64,000 bases of DNA from Catonella morbi ATCC 51271 (GTDB lineage Bacteria > Bacillota > Clostridia > Lachnospirales > Lachnospiraceae). The notes under the pieces were generated by a model. It saw nothing but the letters and a program-made list of their open reading frames with translations, searched no databases and was not told the DNA's origin. The position numbers and the translations under genes are program-made. Numbering within the stretch: the first letter of the stretch is position 1; the number at the start of each line of letters is the position of its first letter. Where the stretch lies: contig NZ_KI535367.1 in NCBI RefSeq assembly GCF_000160035.2, positions 665,606 to 729,605 of the forward strand, given 5' to 3'. This document shows positions 35,482-43,280 of the stretch, one piece after another.

Positions 35482-35799
35482 ATGCCTAAAAAGTCAATCG
35501 TATTGTTACCGGAAACTGAAAATATACTTGCTCAAATGGGCGAGCAGATAAAATTAGCAAGATTAAGAAGAAAGATATCTGCAGAACTTGTTGCAGAGAG
35601 GGCAGGAATTAGCAGGGCAACACTTGTGTCTATAGAAAAAGGTGCACCATCTGTGGCAATAGGTTGCTATGCGGCAGTATTACATGCACTTAATTACATG
35701 GATAAAGATTTGTTGTTGGTTGCAAAAGATGATGAATTGGGGAGAAAGCTGCAGGATTTAGGACTGACGGTGAGTAAGAGAGTGAATAAGAAAAGGTAA
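35482..35799 (+). CDS. hipB: HipB-type HTH antitoxin
   Basis: A 105-residue XRE-family helix-turn-helix protein: LGEQIKLARLRRKISAELVAERAGISRATLVSIEKG-like core (about residues 13-50) and a short beta-forming C-terminus. It resembles HipB/antitoxins paired with HipA kinases. AAGGAGG precedes the ATG within the inverted repeat described at 35430..35480, which is the expected autoregulatory operator. The partner kinase downstream lacks its N-terminal two thirds, so this antitoxin is orphaned. Confidence 0.85.
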   Translation: MPKKSIVLLPETENILAQMGEQIKLARLRRKISAELVAERAGISRATLVSIEKGAPSVAIGCYAAVLHALNYMDKDLLLVAKDDELGRKLQDLGLTVSKRVNKKR

Positions 35800-35825
35800 A
35801 TATATGGAAAAGAATTGTATTCAGT

Positions 35826-36158
35826 ATGGCAGTATCAAATACTGATGATCATTTTAGAAATCATGGATTTATCTTATCAGAAGGTGGTTGGGGATTGTCT
35901 CCGCTTTATGATGTGAATCCGGATATATATGGGGAATATCTGTCTTTGAATGTAGATTCTGATAATGCAGATATAGATTTTGAGTTGGCGATAGAAGCAG
36001 CTAAATATTATGGTATTGAGAAAAAAGAGGCTGTTAGACAGGTAGACTTGGTCAAGGGAATAGTTAGAAATAACTGGCAGATTTTGGCTAAGAAATATGG
36101 AATAGGCAGAGGTGAGATTGATAGGATGAAGGTGGCATTTAAGGTGTGTGAGGGATGA
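35826..36158 (+). pseudogene. hipA: C-terminal remnant of a HipA kinase toxin
   Basis: The open frame gives about 110 residues beginning AVSNTDDHFRNHGFIL, which is the catalytic loop of HipA kinases (N-x-D-D-H-x-x-N), then GGWGLSPLYDVNPD with the metal-binding DVNP motif, and a helical C-terminus. The N-terminal domain and ATP-binding lobe, some 250-300 residues, are absent; the frame begins about 27 bp after the hipB stop. HipA phosphorylates glutamyl-tRNA synthetase or another synthetase in related systems, but this remnant cannot bind ATP normally. The gltX gene lies 2.7 kb upstream, which may be coincidence. Confidence 0.8.
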
Positions 36159-36261
36159 GGTGTTATGTAAAGTTTTAATAAAACAGGAAAAGTATGTGGG
36201 GAAATAGACAAATTGCCTTAATTTTACTTGCAATATTTTATAATTATGGTAAAATTCCTAA

Positions 36262-36355
36262 GAAAAGTATCAGATTCAGAGCAGACAGAAAGAGCGGCTT
36301 TATGCAAAATGTAAAACTGCTCTGAATGTGATTCTTTTCGATTGTACCAAGCCGC
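36262..36355 (+). ncRNA. Candidate structured RNA: 23-bp hairpin with loop-downstream pseudoknot
   Basis: A 23-bp stem with two mismatches (36262..36284 with 36317..36339; arms end in TTCAGAGCAG / CTGCTCTGAA) carries a 32-nt loop. The loop segment GCGGCTT (36294..36300) is perfectly complementary to AAGCCGC (36349..36355), ten bases below the stem, giving a 7-bp GC-rich pseudoknot. It lies 110 bp before the kinase-like gene at 36466. I do not recognise a known riboswitch; a miniature mobile element is an alternative. Confidence 0.45.
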
Positions 36356-36465
36356 GGAACTTTAGCAGCAATATAGATATAGCTTATCTTGATAGTTGGA
36401 GTTGAATATAGAGGAAAATACTTGACTGTTAAATAATATTTAAGCAGAGATTGAAGAGGAGAGAA

Positions 36466-37017
36466 ATGATAATACTTTTGTTTGGGATTTCAAATGTAGG
36501 CAAAAGTACAGTAGGTAAAATAGTTGCTGATACGCTTAAAATTCCTTTTTATGATTTGGATGATGAAATAAAAAAGCTTTATAATATTACGCTTGAAGAA
36601 TTTGTAAGTACAGGAACTTTAAGGGAGAGAGATGAAAAAAGAGGAAGACTTATAGGAAATATCATAAAAAATAATGATAACTGTTTAATAGCTGTTACGC
36701 CAATTTCTCATAAAGAGTATTTTTCTGATTTTCTTAATATGAATAATATTATTGCAATTGAAATAACAGATTCAGCCAAAAATATATTTGATCGTTTAGT
36801 ATTCAGTGATGAAGACGATAATATTTATGAGGATATTGAATATAAAAATCTTCATAAAGCTCATTACATACGTGAAATAAGAGCAGATATTGCGTGGTTT
36901 AGTAAAGTATATGAAAAAATAAAAAATAAATGTAGTGTAAATAATCTTTCCCCAGAGCAGGTAGCAGAGAAAATGATTGCCTCATATAACTTAAAAAAAT
37001 TACTTCATATACAATAG
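36466..37017 (+). CDS. Shikimate-kinase-like P-loop kinase
   Basis: A 183-residue P-loop protein: Walker A GISNVGKST, then IPFYDLDDEIKKLY and TGTLRERDEKRG, matching the shikimate-kinase substrate-binding region (FxDxD and the R-x-x-E element) though with an unusual Walker A (Asn-Val-Gly). The C-terminal half diverges from housekeeping AroK. The start is the ATG at 36466 within AGAGGAGAGAA-ATG; a TTG frame to 36451 only covers that site. It opens the run of genes leading to the dlt-like operon. It may be a real shikimate kinase or a repurposed small-molecule kinase. Confidence 0.7.
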   Translation: MIILLFGISNVGKSTVGKIVADTLKIPFYDLDDEIKKLYNITLEEFVSTGTLRERDEKRGRLIGNIIKNNDNCLIAVTPISHKEYFSDFLNMNNIIAIEITDSAKNIFDRLVFSDEDDNIYEDIEYKNLHKAHYIREIRADIAWFSKVYEKIKNKCSVNNLSPEQVAEKMIASYNLKKLLHIQ

Positions 37018-37038
37018 ACTTAGAAAAGAGGTACCCCT

Positions 37039-37290
37039 GTGAAAACCACCAAGCCTGACTACGGTCTTAATGAAATAGAATTTGCCATCTTCTGTATAGA
37101 AAATATAGCAACCAGCCTTAATAAAGACTCGGTAGAAACTTATGATATATTAAAAACTACCGGTATTTTAGACGAATATATCTTACCTTGCTATGATGTA
37201 CTCCACACCCAGGGGAAGGACTATATCATAAATGATATTATCGAACTAATGAAGAGAAAAGGGGTAGAAGAGAGGAGTGATAAAGTATGA
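37039..37290 (+). CDS. Small DUF3791-like protein
   Basis: An 83-residue, probably all-helical protein with IEFAIFCIENIATSLN, then YDILKTTGILDEYILPCYDVLHTQGKDYII, close to the pattern of DUF3791 proteins that are common in Clostridia. It starts with GTG at 37039 after AGAGGT and overlaps the next gene by four bases (ATGA). DUF3791 proteins are often found in small-protein pairs of the toxin-antitoxin style; function here is not known. Confidence 0.65.
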   Translation: MKTTKPDYGLNEIEFAIFCIENIATSLNKDSVETYDILKTTGILDEYILPCYDVLHTQGKDYIINDIIELMKRKGVEERSDKV

Positions 37291-37520
37291 ATGCCCACCC
37301 AATCCTATTACAGAAGAAATATGCCAGAATAGTAGTATCCTATGCAAAAGAACGTAATAAAACAGTTGAAGAAGCCCTGGATTACTTTTATCACTCAATT
37401 GTCTACACACTTATGAGCAAAGGTATCTCTGATATGCATTGTATGAGTGATGCTTACTTAGTTGAAGAACTGATACTAAGAGAAAATGAACCAAATAGAA
37501 TTCCAAGAAAAGATGAATAA
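37287..37520 (+). CDS. Small DUF3791-like protein, partner of the preceding gene
   Basis: A 77-residue helical protein (LLQKKYARIVVSYAKERN, EEALDYFYHS, DMHCMSDAYLVEELI). Its ATG overlaps the previous stop, and its own 3' end overlaps the start region of the adenylation-enzyme gene, so the three are translationally coupled. Proteins with this pattern occur next to DUF3990 or other accessory genes in Clostridia. I can only state the family resemblance. Confidence 0.62.
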   Translation: MNAHPILLQKKYARIVVSYAKERNKTVEEALDYFYHSIVYTLMSKGISDMHCMSDAYLVEELILRENEPNRIPRKDE

Positions 37521-39243
37521 TATGAACCCAACCAACCTACTATTATACCTATACGCCACAGCAGCCCACTACCCGTATAAACCAGCCTTTATAAGCGAAA
37601 CTTCTGTCTTTACCTTTTCAGAACTTAAATCAAAAACTGAAATAATAGGAAGTTTCATAGCTGATAAAAATATTTACAACGAGCCTGTCCTTATCTTTAT
37701 GGAAAAGTCCCCGGAGGAAATTTCGGCTCTTTTGGGAGTAATTTGTTCAGGGAATTACTATGTGGCACTTGACCTTGAAATGACTTATACAAGACTTAGC
37801 CACATCATAGACATAACGGAATCAAAACTGATGATTTGCGATAAATATACCGAGGCAAAGGCTGAAAGTTTGGGTTTTAAAGGTAAAATTTATAATTATG
37901 ATGAGATAATTACAGGAGAAATAGACCATGAAGCCTTGTTAAAAATTTATCAAAACTGTAAGGATACAGATCCGGTCTATCTAGTATTTACCTCCGGTTC
38001 AACAGGTGTACCAAAGGGAGTTATGGCAAGCCACAGAAATGTAGTAGACTATATAGAAGGACTGGGAGAGGTACTAGAATGTGACGAAAACACTATTTTT
38101 GGCAATCAGGCACCCTTATACTTAGATGCCAGCTTAAAAGATATTTATACTACACTTAAATACGGTGCGACCACTTATTTCATCCCTAAAAAGCTTTTTA
38201 TGGCACCGGTTAAGCTTATAGAATATCTTAACGAGCATAAAATAAACACCATCTGTTTTGTAGCTTCGGCTCTTACAATATTTACAAAGCTTTCCGCCTT
38301 TGAGTACGCAAAGCCAAAGTATCTTAGGGTAATTGCCTTTGGCGGTGAAGTATTTCCGCTAAGCCATTTGAAACAGTGGATGAAAGCCTGTCCTAAGGCA
38401 AAATTTATCAACCTTTACGGAGCCACCGAATGTACAGGAATGAGTAGTTACTATGTAGTTGATAATGTTGAAAGACTTGAAAATAGCATACCTATAGGGA
38501 AACCGCTTCCTGATACAGAAATTTTCCTTATTGATGAAGAAGGAAACCCGATAGTGAAGTTACTTCCTGATACAGAGATTTCCATTATTGATAAAGAAGG
38601 AAACCCTACAGTAAAACAGCTGGCTGACATGGAGATTTTCCGGCAGGACAAAAAAGACCTGGCAACAGAAGAACCGCTTCCTGACACAAAGTTTTCTCAA
38701 ATTGTCGATGAAGGCAAGACTGTGGAAAAAAGCTTGCAGGGCGAAATCTGTATCGGTGGAACAGGGCTTGCACTTGGATATTATAAAGATGTAGAAAAAA
38801 CTAAAGAAAAATTTGTTAAAAATCCGCTAAATGATGGAATGTCTAAACTTATTTACAAGACAGGTGATATAGGCTATTATGGAGAGGACGGAGAAATTTA
38901 CTTTGCGGGGCGTAAGGATAATCAGATTAAGCACAGGGGTTACCGGATAGAACTTGAGGAGATAGAAGCCTGTGGGAATGAGATTTCGGGAGTGGAAAGA
39001 GGAGTTTGTCATTATGATAATGATAAAGAGGTAATAATATTTTTCTACGAGGGTAGTATAGAGCCTGACAAAGTAAAAGAATATTTTAGAAATAAACTCG
39101 CAGGCTATATGGTTCCGGGGAAAATAGTAAAGCTTGCTAAACTTCCTAATATGGCAGGTGGCAAGATAGACAGAAAGGCTTTAGCAGTATTACTCCATAG
39201 TCCTGGCAGAAAGCCGTTTATCCTGCCGAACTATGCCGAATAA
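37513..39243 (+). CDS. DltA-like amino-acid adenylation enzyme with a 4x19-residue insertion
   Basis: About 576 residues of an ANL-family AMP-forming ligase, closest in layout to D-alanine--carrier ligase DltA. Core motifs: LVFTSGSTGVPKGVM (A3), NLYGATECTG (A5), GEICIGGTGLALGYY (A6), YKTGDIGYY (A7), GRKDNQIKHRGYRIELEEIE (A8) and GGKIDRKAL (A10) with the catalytic Lys. Between A5 and A6 (38503..38730) the segment PLPDTEIFLIDEEGNPIVK is present four times in tandem at decreasing similarity, each unit exactly 57 bp. It should load an amino acid onto the carrier protein at 39377. The start is uncertain among in-frame ATGs at 37486, 37513 and 37522. Confidence 0.88.
   Translation: MNNMNPTNLLLYLYATAAHYPYKPAFISETSVFTFSELKSKTEIIGSFIADKNIYNEPVLIFMEKSPEEISALLGVICSGNYYVALDLEMTYTRLSHIIDITESKLMICDKYTEAKAESLGFKGKIYNYDEIITGEIDHEALLKIYQNCKDTDPVYLVFTSGSTGVPKGVMASHRNVVDYIEGLGEVLECDENTIFGNQAPLYLDASLKDIYTTLKYGATTYFIPKKLFMAPVKLIEYLNEHKINTICFVASALTIFTKLSAFEYAKPKYLRVIAFGGEVFPLSHLKQWMKACPKAKFINLYGATECTGMSSYYVVDNVERLENSIPIGKPLPDTEIFLIDEEGNPIVKLLPDTEISIIDKEGNPTVKQLADMEIFRQDKKDLATEEPLPDTKFSQIVDEGKTVEKSLQGEICIGGTGLALGYYKDVEKTKEKFVKNPLNDGMSKLIYKTGDIGYYGEDGEIYFAGRKDNQIKHRGYRIELEEIEACGNEISGVERGVCHYDNDKEVIIFFYEGSIEPDKVKEYFRNKLAGYMVPGKIVKLAKLPNMAGGKIDRKALAVLLHSPGRKPFILPNYAE
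38503..38730 (+). repeat. Four in-frame 57-bp tandem units inside the adenylation enzyme gene
   Basis: Units start at 38503, 38560, 38617 and 38674 and encode PLPDTEIFLIDEEGNPIVK, LLPDTEISIIDKEGNPTVK, QLADMEIFRQDKKDLATEE and PLPDTKFSQIVDEGKTVEK. Other adenylation enzymes have this strand-turn once. Units 1 and 2 are most alike at DNA level; 3 and 4 have drifted. Confidence 0.9.
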
Positions 39244-39355
39244 GAGGTATGTGGCCTACGGTGTGAATAATTTGGTTATAATAATGCAAGTGCCGAAAGT
39301 ATAAAGTTTTGTGCAAGTTTGCAGGTGAAAAAATATTATACCTTTGATACCGTAA
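39244..39355. repeat. Palindromic repeat before the carrier protein gene
   Basis: The first part (39238..39275) shares ATAAGAGGT-TGTGGCCT and AATAATTTGG with the block upstream of the helicase. The second part has GTGCCGAAAGTATA (39295 region) facing TATACCTTTGATAC (39340 region), a diverged copy of the GTGTCAAAA palindrome at 28029 and 43183. It splits the adenylation gene from the carrier gene by 133 bp inside an otherwise tight operon. Confidence 0.6.
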
Positions 39356-39376
39356 TTTTGATAAGAGAGGCTGCCC

Positions 39377-39604
39377 ATGAATAAAACCGAATTACTTAAT
39401 ATTTTACAGGACATCCACCCTGAGATTGATTATGAAAACGAGAGAAATCTCATTGATAACGGAATTTTTGACTCATTTGACATTGTAACTCTTATATCGG
39501 AGATAGTCGCAAATTTTGACATAAAAGTACCTGCAAATGAGATTACACCTGATAATTTTAACTCTTTAGAAGCTATTATGGCATTACTGGAGAAATTGGA
39601 GTAA
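39377..39604 (+). CDS. Acyl carrier protein (DltC-like)
   Basis: A 75-residue carrier protein with the phosphopantetheine attachment Ser33 in GIFDSFDIVTLI and the four-helix acidic fold of ACP/DltC. It should receive the amino acid activated by the upstream adenylation enzyme and pass it to the membrane acyltransferase. Only two bases separate its stop from the MBOAT gene. The surrounding gene set is the reason to prefer a DltC-type role over fatty-acid ACP. Confidence 0.9.
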   Translation: MNKTELLNILQDIHPEIDYENERNLIDNGIFDSFDIVTLISEIVANFDIKVPANEITPDNFNSLEAIMALLEKLE

Positions 39605-39606
39605 AA

Positions 39607-41172
39607 ATGCTATTTGTATCCTATGAGTTCGTGGCTTTTTTAATTATTTTTATAATCTGCTATTACACCGTATTTAAGAGGTTTCAATGGCAGTTTTTAT
39701 TAGTTGGCAGTATTTTGTTTTATTTTTTTGCCGGTAAAATTTATCTTATATATATGGCTCTGGTTACTGCCGGAGTTTATTTTGCGAGTTTAAAAACAGA
39801 TGATTCGTACTTAAAAATATCAGGAGAAAAAGTAAAAGATACTAAAAGGTCAAAAACCTCTGTTTTGCAACAACCCAAAACCTGGCTTTATTTTGGCTTA
39901 TTTTTTAGCTTGGGAACTCTGATAGTTGTAAAATATTCCGATTTTGTTATCTCAAATATTAATTTTATATTCAATGAATTTACAGGCAATGCACTGTTAA
40001 AATCCCTTAATATTATTTTACCTATGGGAATTTCTTTCTATACATTTAAGAGCATAAGCTACCTTGTAGATGTGTATCGCAGAAAATATAGGGCAGAAAG
40101 AAACTTTTTTAAATTTGCCCTTTATATATCGTTTTTCCCACAGCTCATACAAGGTCCTATAAGCAGATTTGATGCTATATCAAAGTCTCTTTTTATCAGG
40201 CATAATTATAATCACAAAAACTTTATCAGGGGATTTTACAGGCTTTTATGGGGATATTTTAAGAAAATGGTAGTAGCAGACCGTATAATGCCTGCTGTTC
40301 TTACTATTATTTCCGATTCTGAAACCTATAACGGAGCCTTTGCGTTCTTAGGAATTATGTTTTATGCTATACAGATTTATGCAGATTTTTCGGGTGGTAT
40401 AGATATAACCATAGCTATAGCTGAAATGCTTGGTATTAAGGTTGAAGAGAATTTCATCAGACCTTATTTTTCAAAAAATATAAAAGAGTACTGGAGACGT
40501 TGGCATATAACTATGGGTAGCTGGTTTAGGGATTATGTATTCTATCCGGTTTCGGTATCAAATCCTATGCTGAAGCTTTCCAAATTTTCGAGAAAGTATT
40601 TTGGCAAAAATATAGGAAAGCGTGTGCCTGTCTACATTTCAGCTCTTACTGTCTGGTTTCTTACGGGACTTTGGCATGGAGCAGGCTGGAATTTTGTGGT
40701 ATGGGGGCTTTTAAATGGTATATGTATTCTGATTTCAGATGAGCTTAAAGGCTTGTATGCGGTTTTTCATAAGTTTATACCTGTTAAAAATCTGCCGTTT
40801 AGGCTCTATGATGCGTTTTCGGCTCTGCGTACCGTCTTTATAATGAGCAGTATCAGGATGCTTGACTGTTATAAGGATGTGGGCACTGCTTTTAAGGCAT
40901 TTTTTAGTATATTAAGGGTAAATAATTGGGATAGGATATTAGTTGCCGACTTAGGAATAAAAGTAGCTGATTATGCGGTTATAGGAATTGGAGTCATTGT
41001 TATATTTTTAACAAGTATGGCTTCAAGAAAGATTGATATAAGAGATAGAATATTAGGGAAGAATGAAGTGCTTTGGTATCCGTTACTTGCCCTGCTTTTT
41101 ATTGCAATCTTGATTTTTGGAGTTTATGGTATAGGGTATGACAGCTCACAGTTTATTTACAACAGATTTTAG
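39607..41172 (+). CDS. MBOAT-family membrane acyltransferase (DltB-like)
   Basis: A 521-residue membrane-bound O-acyltransferase with about ten or more hydrophobic segments. Family hallmarks are MGISFYTFKSISYLVDVYR, SFFPQLIQGPISRF, YADFSGGIDITIAIAEMLG, EYWRRWHITMGSWFRDY and the catalytic His in LTGLWHGAGWNFVVWG. In DltB this protein moves D-alanine across the membrane onto teichoic acid; in AlgI-like enzymes it acetylates polysaccharides. The adjacent carrier protein and adenylation enzyme favour the DltB-type route, but the polymer substrate is unknown. Confidence 0.93.
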   Translation: MLFVSYEFVAFLIIFIICYYTVFKRFQWQFLLVGSILFYFFAGKIYLIYMALVTAGVYFASLKTDDSYLKISGEKVKDTKRSKTSVLQQPKTWLYFGLFFSLGTLIVVKYSDFVISNINFIFNEFTGNALLKSLNIILPMGISFYTFKSISYLVDVYRRKYRAERNFFKFALYISFFPQLIQGPISRFDAISKSLFIRHNYNHKNFIRGFYRLLWGYFKKMVVADRIMPAVLTIISDSETYNGAFAFLGIMFYAIQIYADFSGGIDITIAIAEMLGIKVEENFIRPYFSKNIKEYWRRWHITMGSWFRDYVFYPVSVSNPMLKLSKFSRKYFGKNIGKRVPVYISALTVWFLTGLWHGAGWNFVVWGLLNGICILISDELKGLYAVFHKFIPVKNLPFRLYDAFSALRTVFIMSSIRMLDCYKDVGTAFKAFFSILRVNNWDRILVADLGIKVADYAVIGIGVIVIFLTSMASRKIDIRDRILGKNEVLWYPLLALLFIAILIFGVYGIGYDSSQFIYNRF

Positions 41173-41180
41173 GAGGGTAA

Positions 41181-42122
41181 ATGAAAAGGAAGATTTATAT
41201 AATTTCTGCCATATTTATAACCTTAGCCCTTCTTTTTATTCTTCAAAAGCTTCTTATACCTAAATACATAGACGATATTCCTGAAGGCGCCTTGGTTGGT
41301 GAATATTATAAAGAAGAGAAAAATCATGATGTGCTGTTTGTCGGCGATTGTGAGGTTTACGAAACTTTTTCGCCAAAGGTATTGTGGGAAGAGTACGGGA
41401 TTAAAAGCTATATCAGAGGAAGTGCAAATCAGCTAATCTGGCAGTCGTACTATCTTTTGGAAGAAATGCTAAAGTATGAAAAGCCAAAAGTCGTAGTCTA
41501 CAATGTGCTTGCTATGAAATACGGAGAGCCGCAGAAGGAGAGCTACAACAGGATGACTCTTGACGGTATGAAATGGTCAGCTTCCAAGATTAAAGCGATA
41601 AAGGCTTCAATGCTTCCTGAGGAGAAATTTATTACCTATGTTTTTCCTTTGCTTCGTTTTCATTCCCGTTGGAGTGAGTTAAAAGAAGAAGATTTTAAGT
41701 ATATTTTTAATAAGCCTATAGTATCACAGAGCGGTTATCTTGTGAATAAAGGGGTACAGCCTGTGGATAAAGTACCTACAGGAAAGCCTTTAGCTGATTA
41801 CAATTTACCTGAGATTTCCTATAAGTATCTGGATAAAATGGTGAAGCTTTGCAAGGAAAATGATGTGGAACTGATTTTAATGAAAGCTCCGTTACTTTAT
41901 CCGTACTGGTATAAAGAATGGGACGAGCAGATAAAAAACTATGCGAAAAAGAATGGTTTAACCTATATTAATTATCTGAACTTAACAGACGAAGTAGGGA
42001 TTGATTACTCTAAGGACACTTATGACGGAGGGCTTCATTTGAATGTGTATGGGGCTGAGAAGATGAGCAGGTATTTTGGTAAATTCTTGAATAACCCAAC
42101 ACTTCATGCTATACTTAACTAA
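41181..42122 (+). CDS. Membrane-anchored SGNH/DltD-like protein with Cys in the nucleophile position
   Basis: 313 residues: an N-terminal signal anchor (IYIISAIFITLALLFILQKL), block I VLFVGDCEVYETFSP near residue 50 and block V DGGLHLNVYGAEKM near the C-terminus, the latter with the D-x-x-H pattern of SGNH hydrolases. Block I normally has GDS or GSS with a catalytic Ser; here the position is Cys (GDC). It lies at the end of the dlt-like operon, eight bases after the MBOAT gene with AGGAGG, and probably transfers the acyl group outside the membrane, as DltD does. Confidence 0.82.
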   Translation: MKRKIYIISAIFITLALLFILQKLLIPKYIDDIPEGALVGEYYKEEKNHDVLFVGDCEVYETFSPKVLWEEYGIKSYIRGSANQLIWQSYYLLEEMLKYEKPKVVVYNVLAMKYGEPQKESYNRMTLDGMKWSASKIKAIKASMLPEEKFITYVFPLLRFHSRWSELKEEDFKYIFNKPIVSQSGYLVNKGVQPVDKVPTGKPLADYNLPEISYKYLDKMVKLCKENDVELILMKAPLLYPYWYKEWDEQIKNYAKKNGLTYINYLNLTDEVGIDYSKDTYDGGLHLNVYGAEKMSRYFGKFLNNPTLHAILN

Positions 42123-42152
42123 CCAATATTTCTAATAAAAAGGAGCAAAAAT

Positions 42153-43094
42153 ATGGAAGGTATGTACAGTGTACCATTGTCGGAACTTATAGAAAAAATG
42201 GGACTTGAGAATCTCACACCGGGGATTGATACAGAAAATATTTTAATTAAACATATAGATGTGAACCGTCCGGCGCTTCAGCTTGCAGGTTTTTTTGACT
42301 ATTTTGATTCAGAGCGTATTCAGGTCATAGGTAATGTTGAGTATGCCTTTCTTAAAAGAAAAAATGAGGAAGACGGTATAAAGGTAGTTACAAAACTTAT
42401 GGATTATAAGATTCCATGCCTTATTTTCTGCAGGGGTATTGAAGTGCATGAGAAGATTCTTGCTGCTGCTCTTGAAAAGGGAGTTCCCGTACTTTGGACA
42501 GATAAGGCAACATCCGCTTTTATGGCTGAAGCTATCCGCTATATGCGTCATCAGCTTGCACCTAGAATATCCATACATGGTGTATTCGTAGATATTTATG
42601 GTGAGGGAGTGCTTATTATGGGAGAGAGCGGTATAGGTAAGAGTGAGGCTGCTCTTGAGCTTATAAAGCGTGGACACCGTCTTGTATCAGATGATGTTGT
42701 AGAAATAAAGAAAATAAGTGAAGATACCTTAGTGGGTACAGCTCCTGAGATAACCAAGCATCTTATAGAGCTTAGAGGTATAGGAATTATTGATGTGAGG
42801 ACTCTGTTCGGTTTTGCAAGTGTCAAGAATTTTCAAAACATTGACCTTATAATCAAGCTTATGGAATGGGATAAGGAATATGAATTTGACAGACTGGGAC
42901 TTGAAGAACAGTATACTGAGATTCTTGGAATAAATCTTATAAGCCATAGTATACCAATTCGTCCGGGCAGAAACCTTGCGATTATCTGTGAGGCAGCAGC
43001 GGTAAACAATCGTCAGAAGAAGATGGGTTACAATGCGGCTAAGGAGTTCTACGACAGAGTAACATCAAATATAATGAAAAACAGAGACATATAG
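42153..43094 (+). CDS. hprK: HPr kinase/phosphorylase
   Basis: A 313-residue bifunctional enzyme that phosphorylates or dephosphorylates Ser46 of HPr, the hub of carbon catabolite control in Firmicutes. It has Walker A GESGIGKSEAALELIKRGH (about residues 153-171), the SDDVVEI acid/base region and the signature LRGIGIIDVRTLFG near residue 208. AAGGAG precedes the ATG. It follows the dlt-like operon by 30 bp and opens the conserved block running to dnaE. Confidence 0.96.
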   Translation: MEGMYSVPLSELIEKMGLENLTPGIDTENILIKHIDVNRPALQLAGFFDYFDSERIQVIGNVEYAFLKRKNEEDGIKVVTKLMDYKIPCLIFCRGIEVHEKILAAALEKGVPVLWTDKATSAFMAEAIRYMRHQLAPRISIHGVFVDIYGEGVLIMGESGIGKSEAALELIKRGHRLVSDDVVEIKKISEDTLVGTAPEITKHLIELRGIGIIDVRTLFGFASVKNFQNIDLIIKLMEWDKEYEFDRLGLEEQYTEILGINLISHSIPIRPGRNLAIICEAAAVNNRQKKMGYNAAKEFYDRVTSNIMKNRDI

Positions 43095-43180
43095 TAATTT
43101 GAAAATTATAAAATTTAACTTAGAAGCAAGATTATAATTTGGGCTTATACAGTAAAAGAATTTGAATTGTATATTGATGT

Positions 43181-43250
43181 GGGTGTCAAAAGATAATAAC
43201 TTCTTTTGCAAGCAGGCTCATGCGAATTTTATATTTTGATACTTGCATCA
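43181..43250. repeat. Palindromic repeat before the glucokinase gene
   Basis: GTGTCAAAA (43183..43191) faces TTTTGATAC (43234..43242), with the shared interior AAAGATAATAA and TTTTGCAAGCAGGC, like the element at 28029..28093 before malQ. It ends about 30 bp before the glucokinase start. Confidence 0.65.
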
Positions 43251-43280
43251 TTTATTAAAATGTTGTTAAAGGAGAAGATC

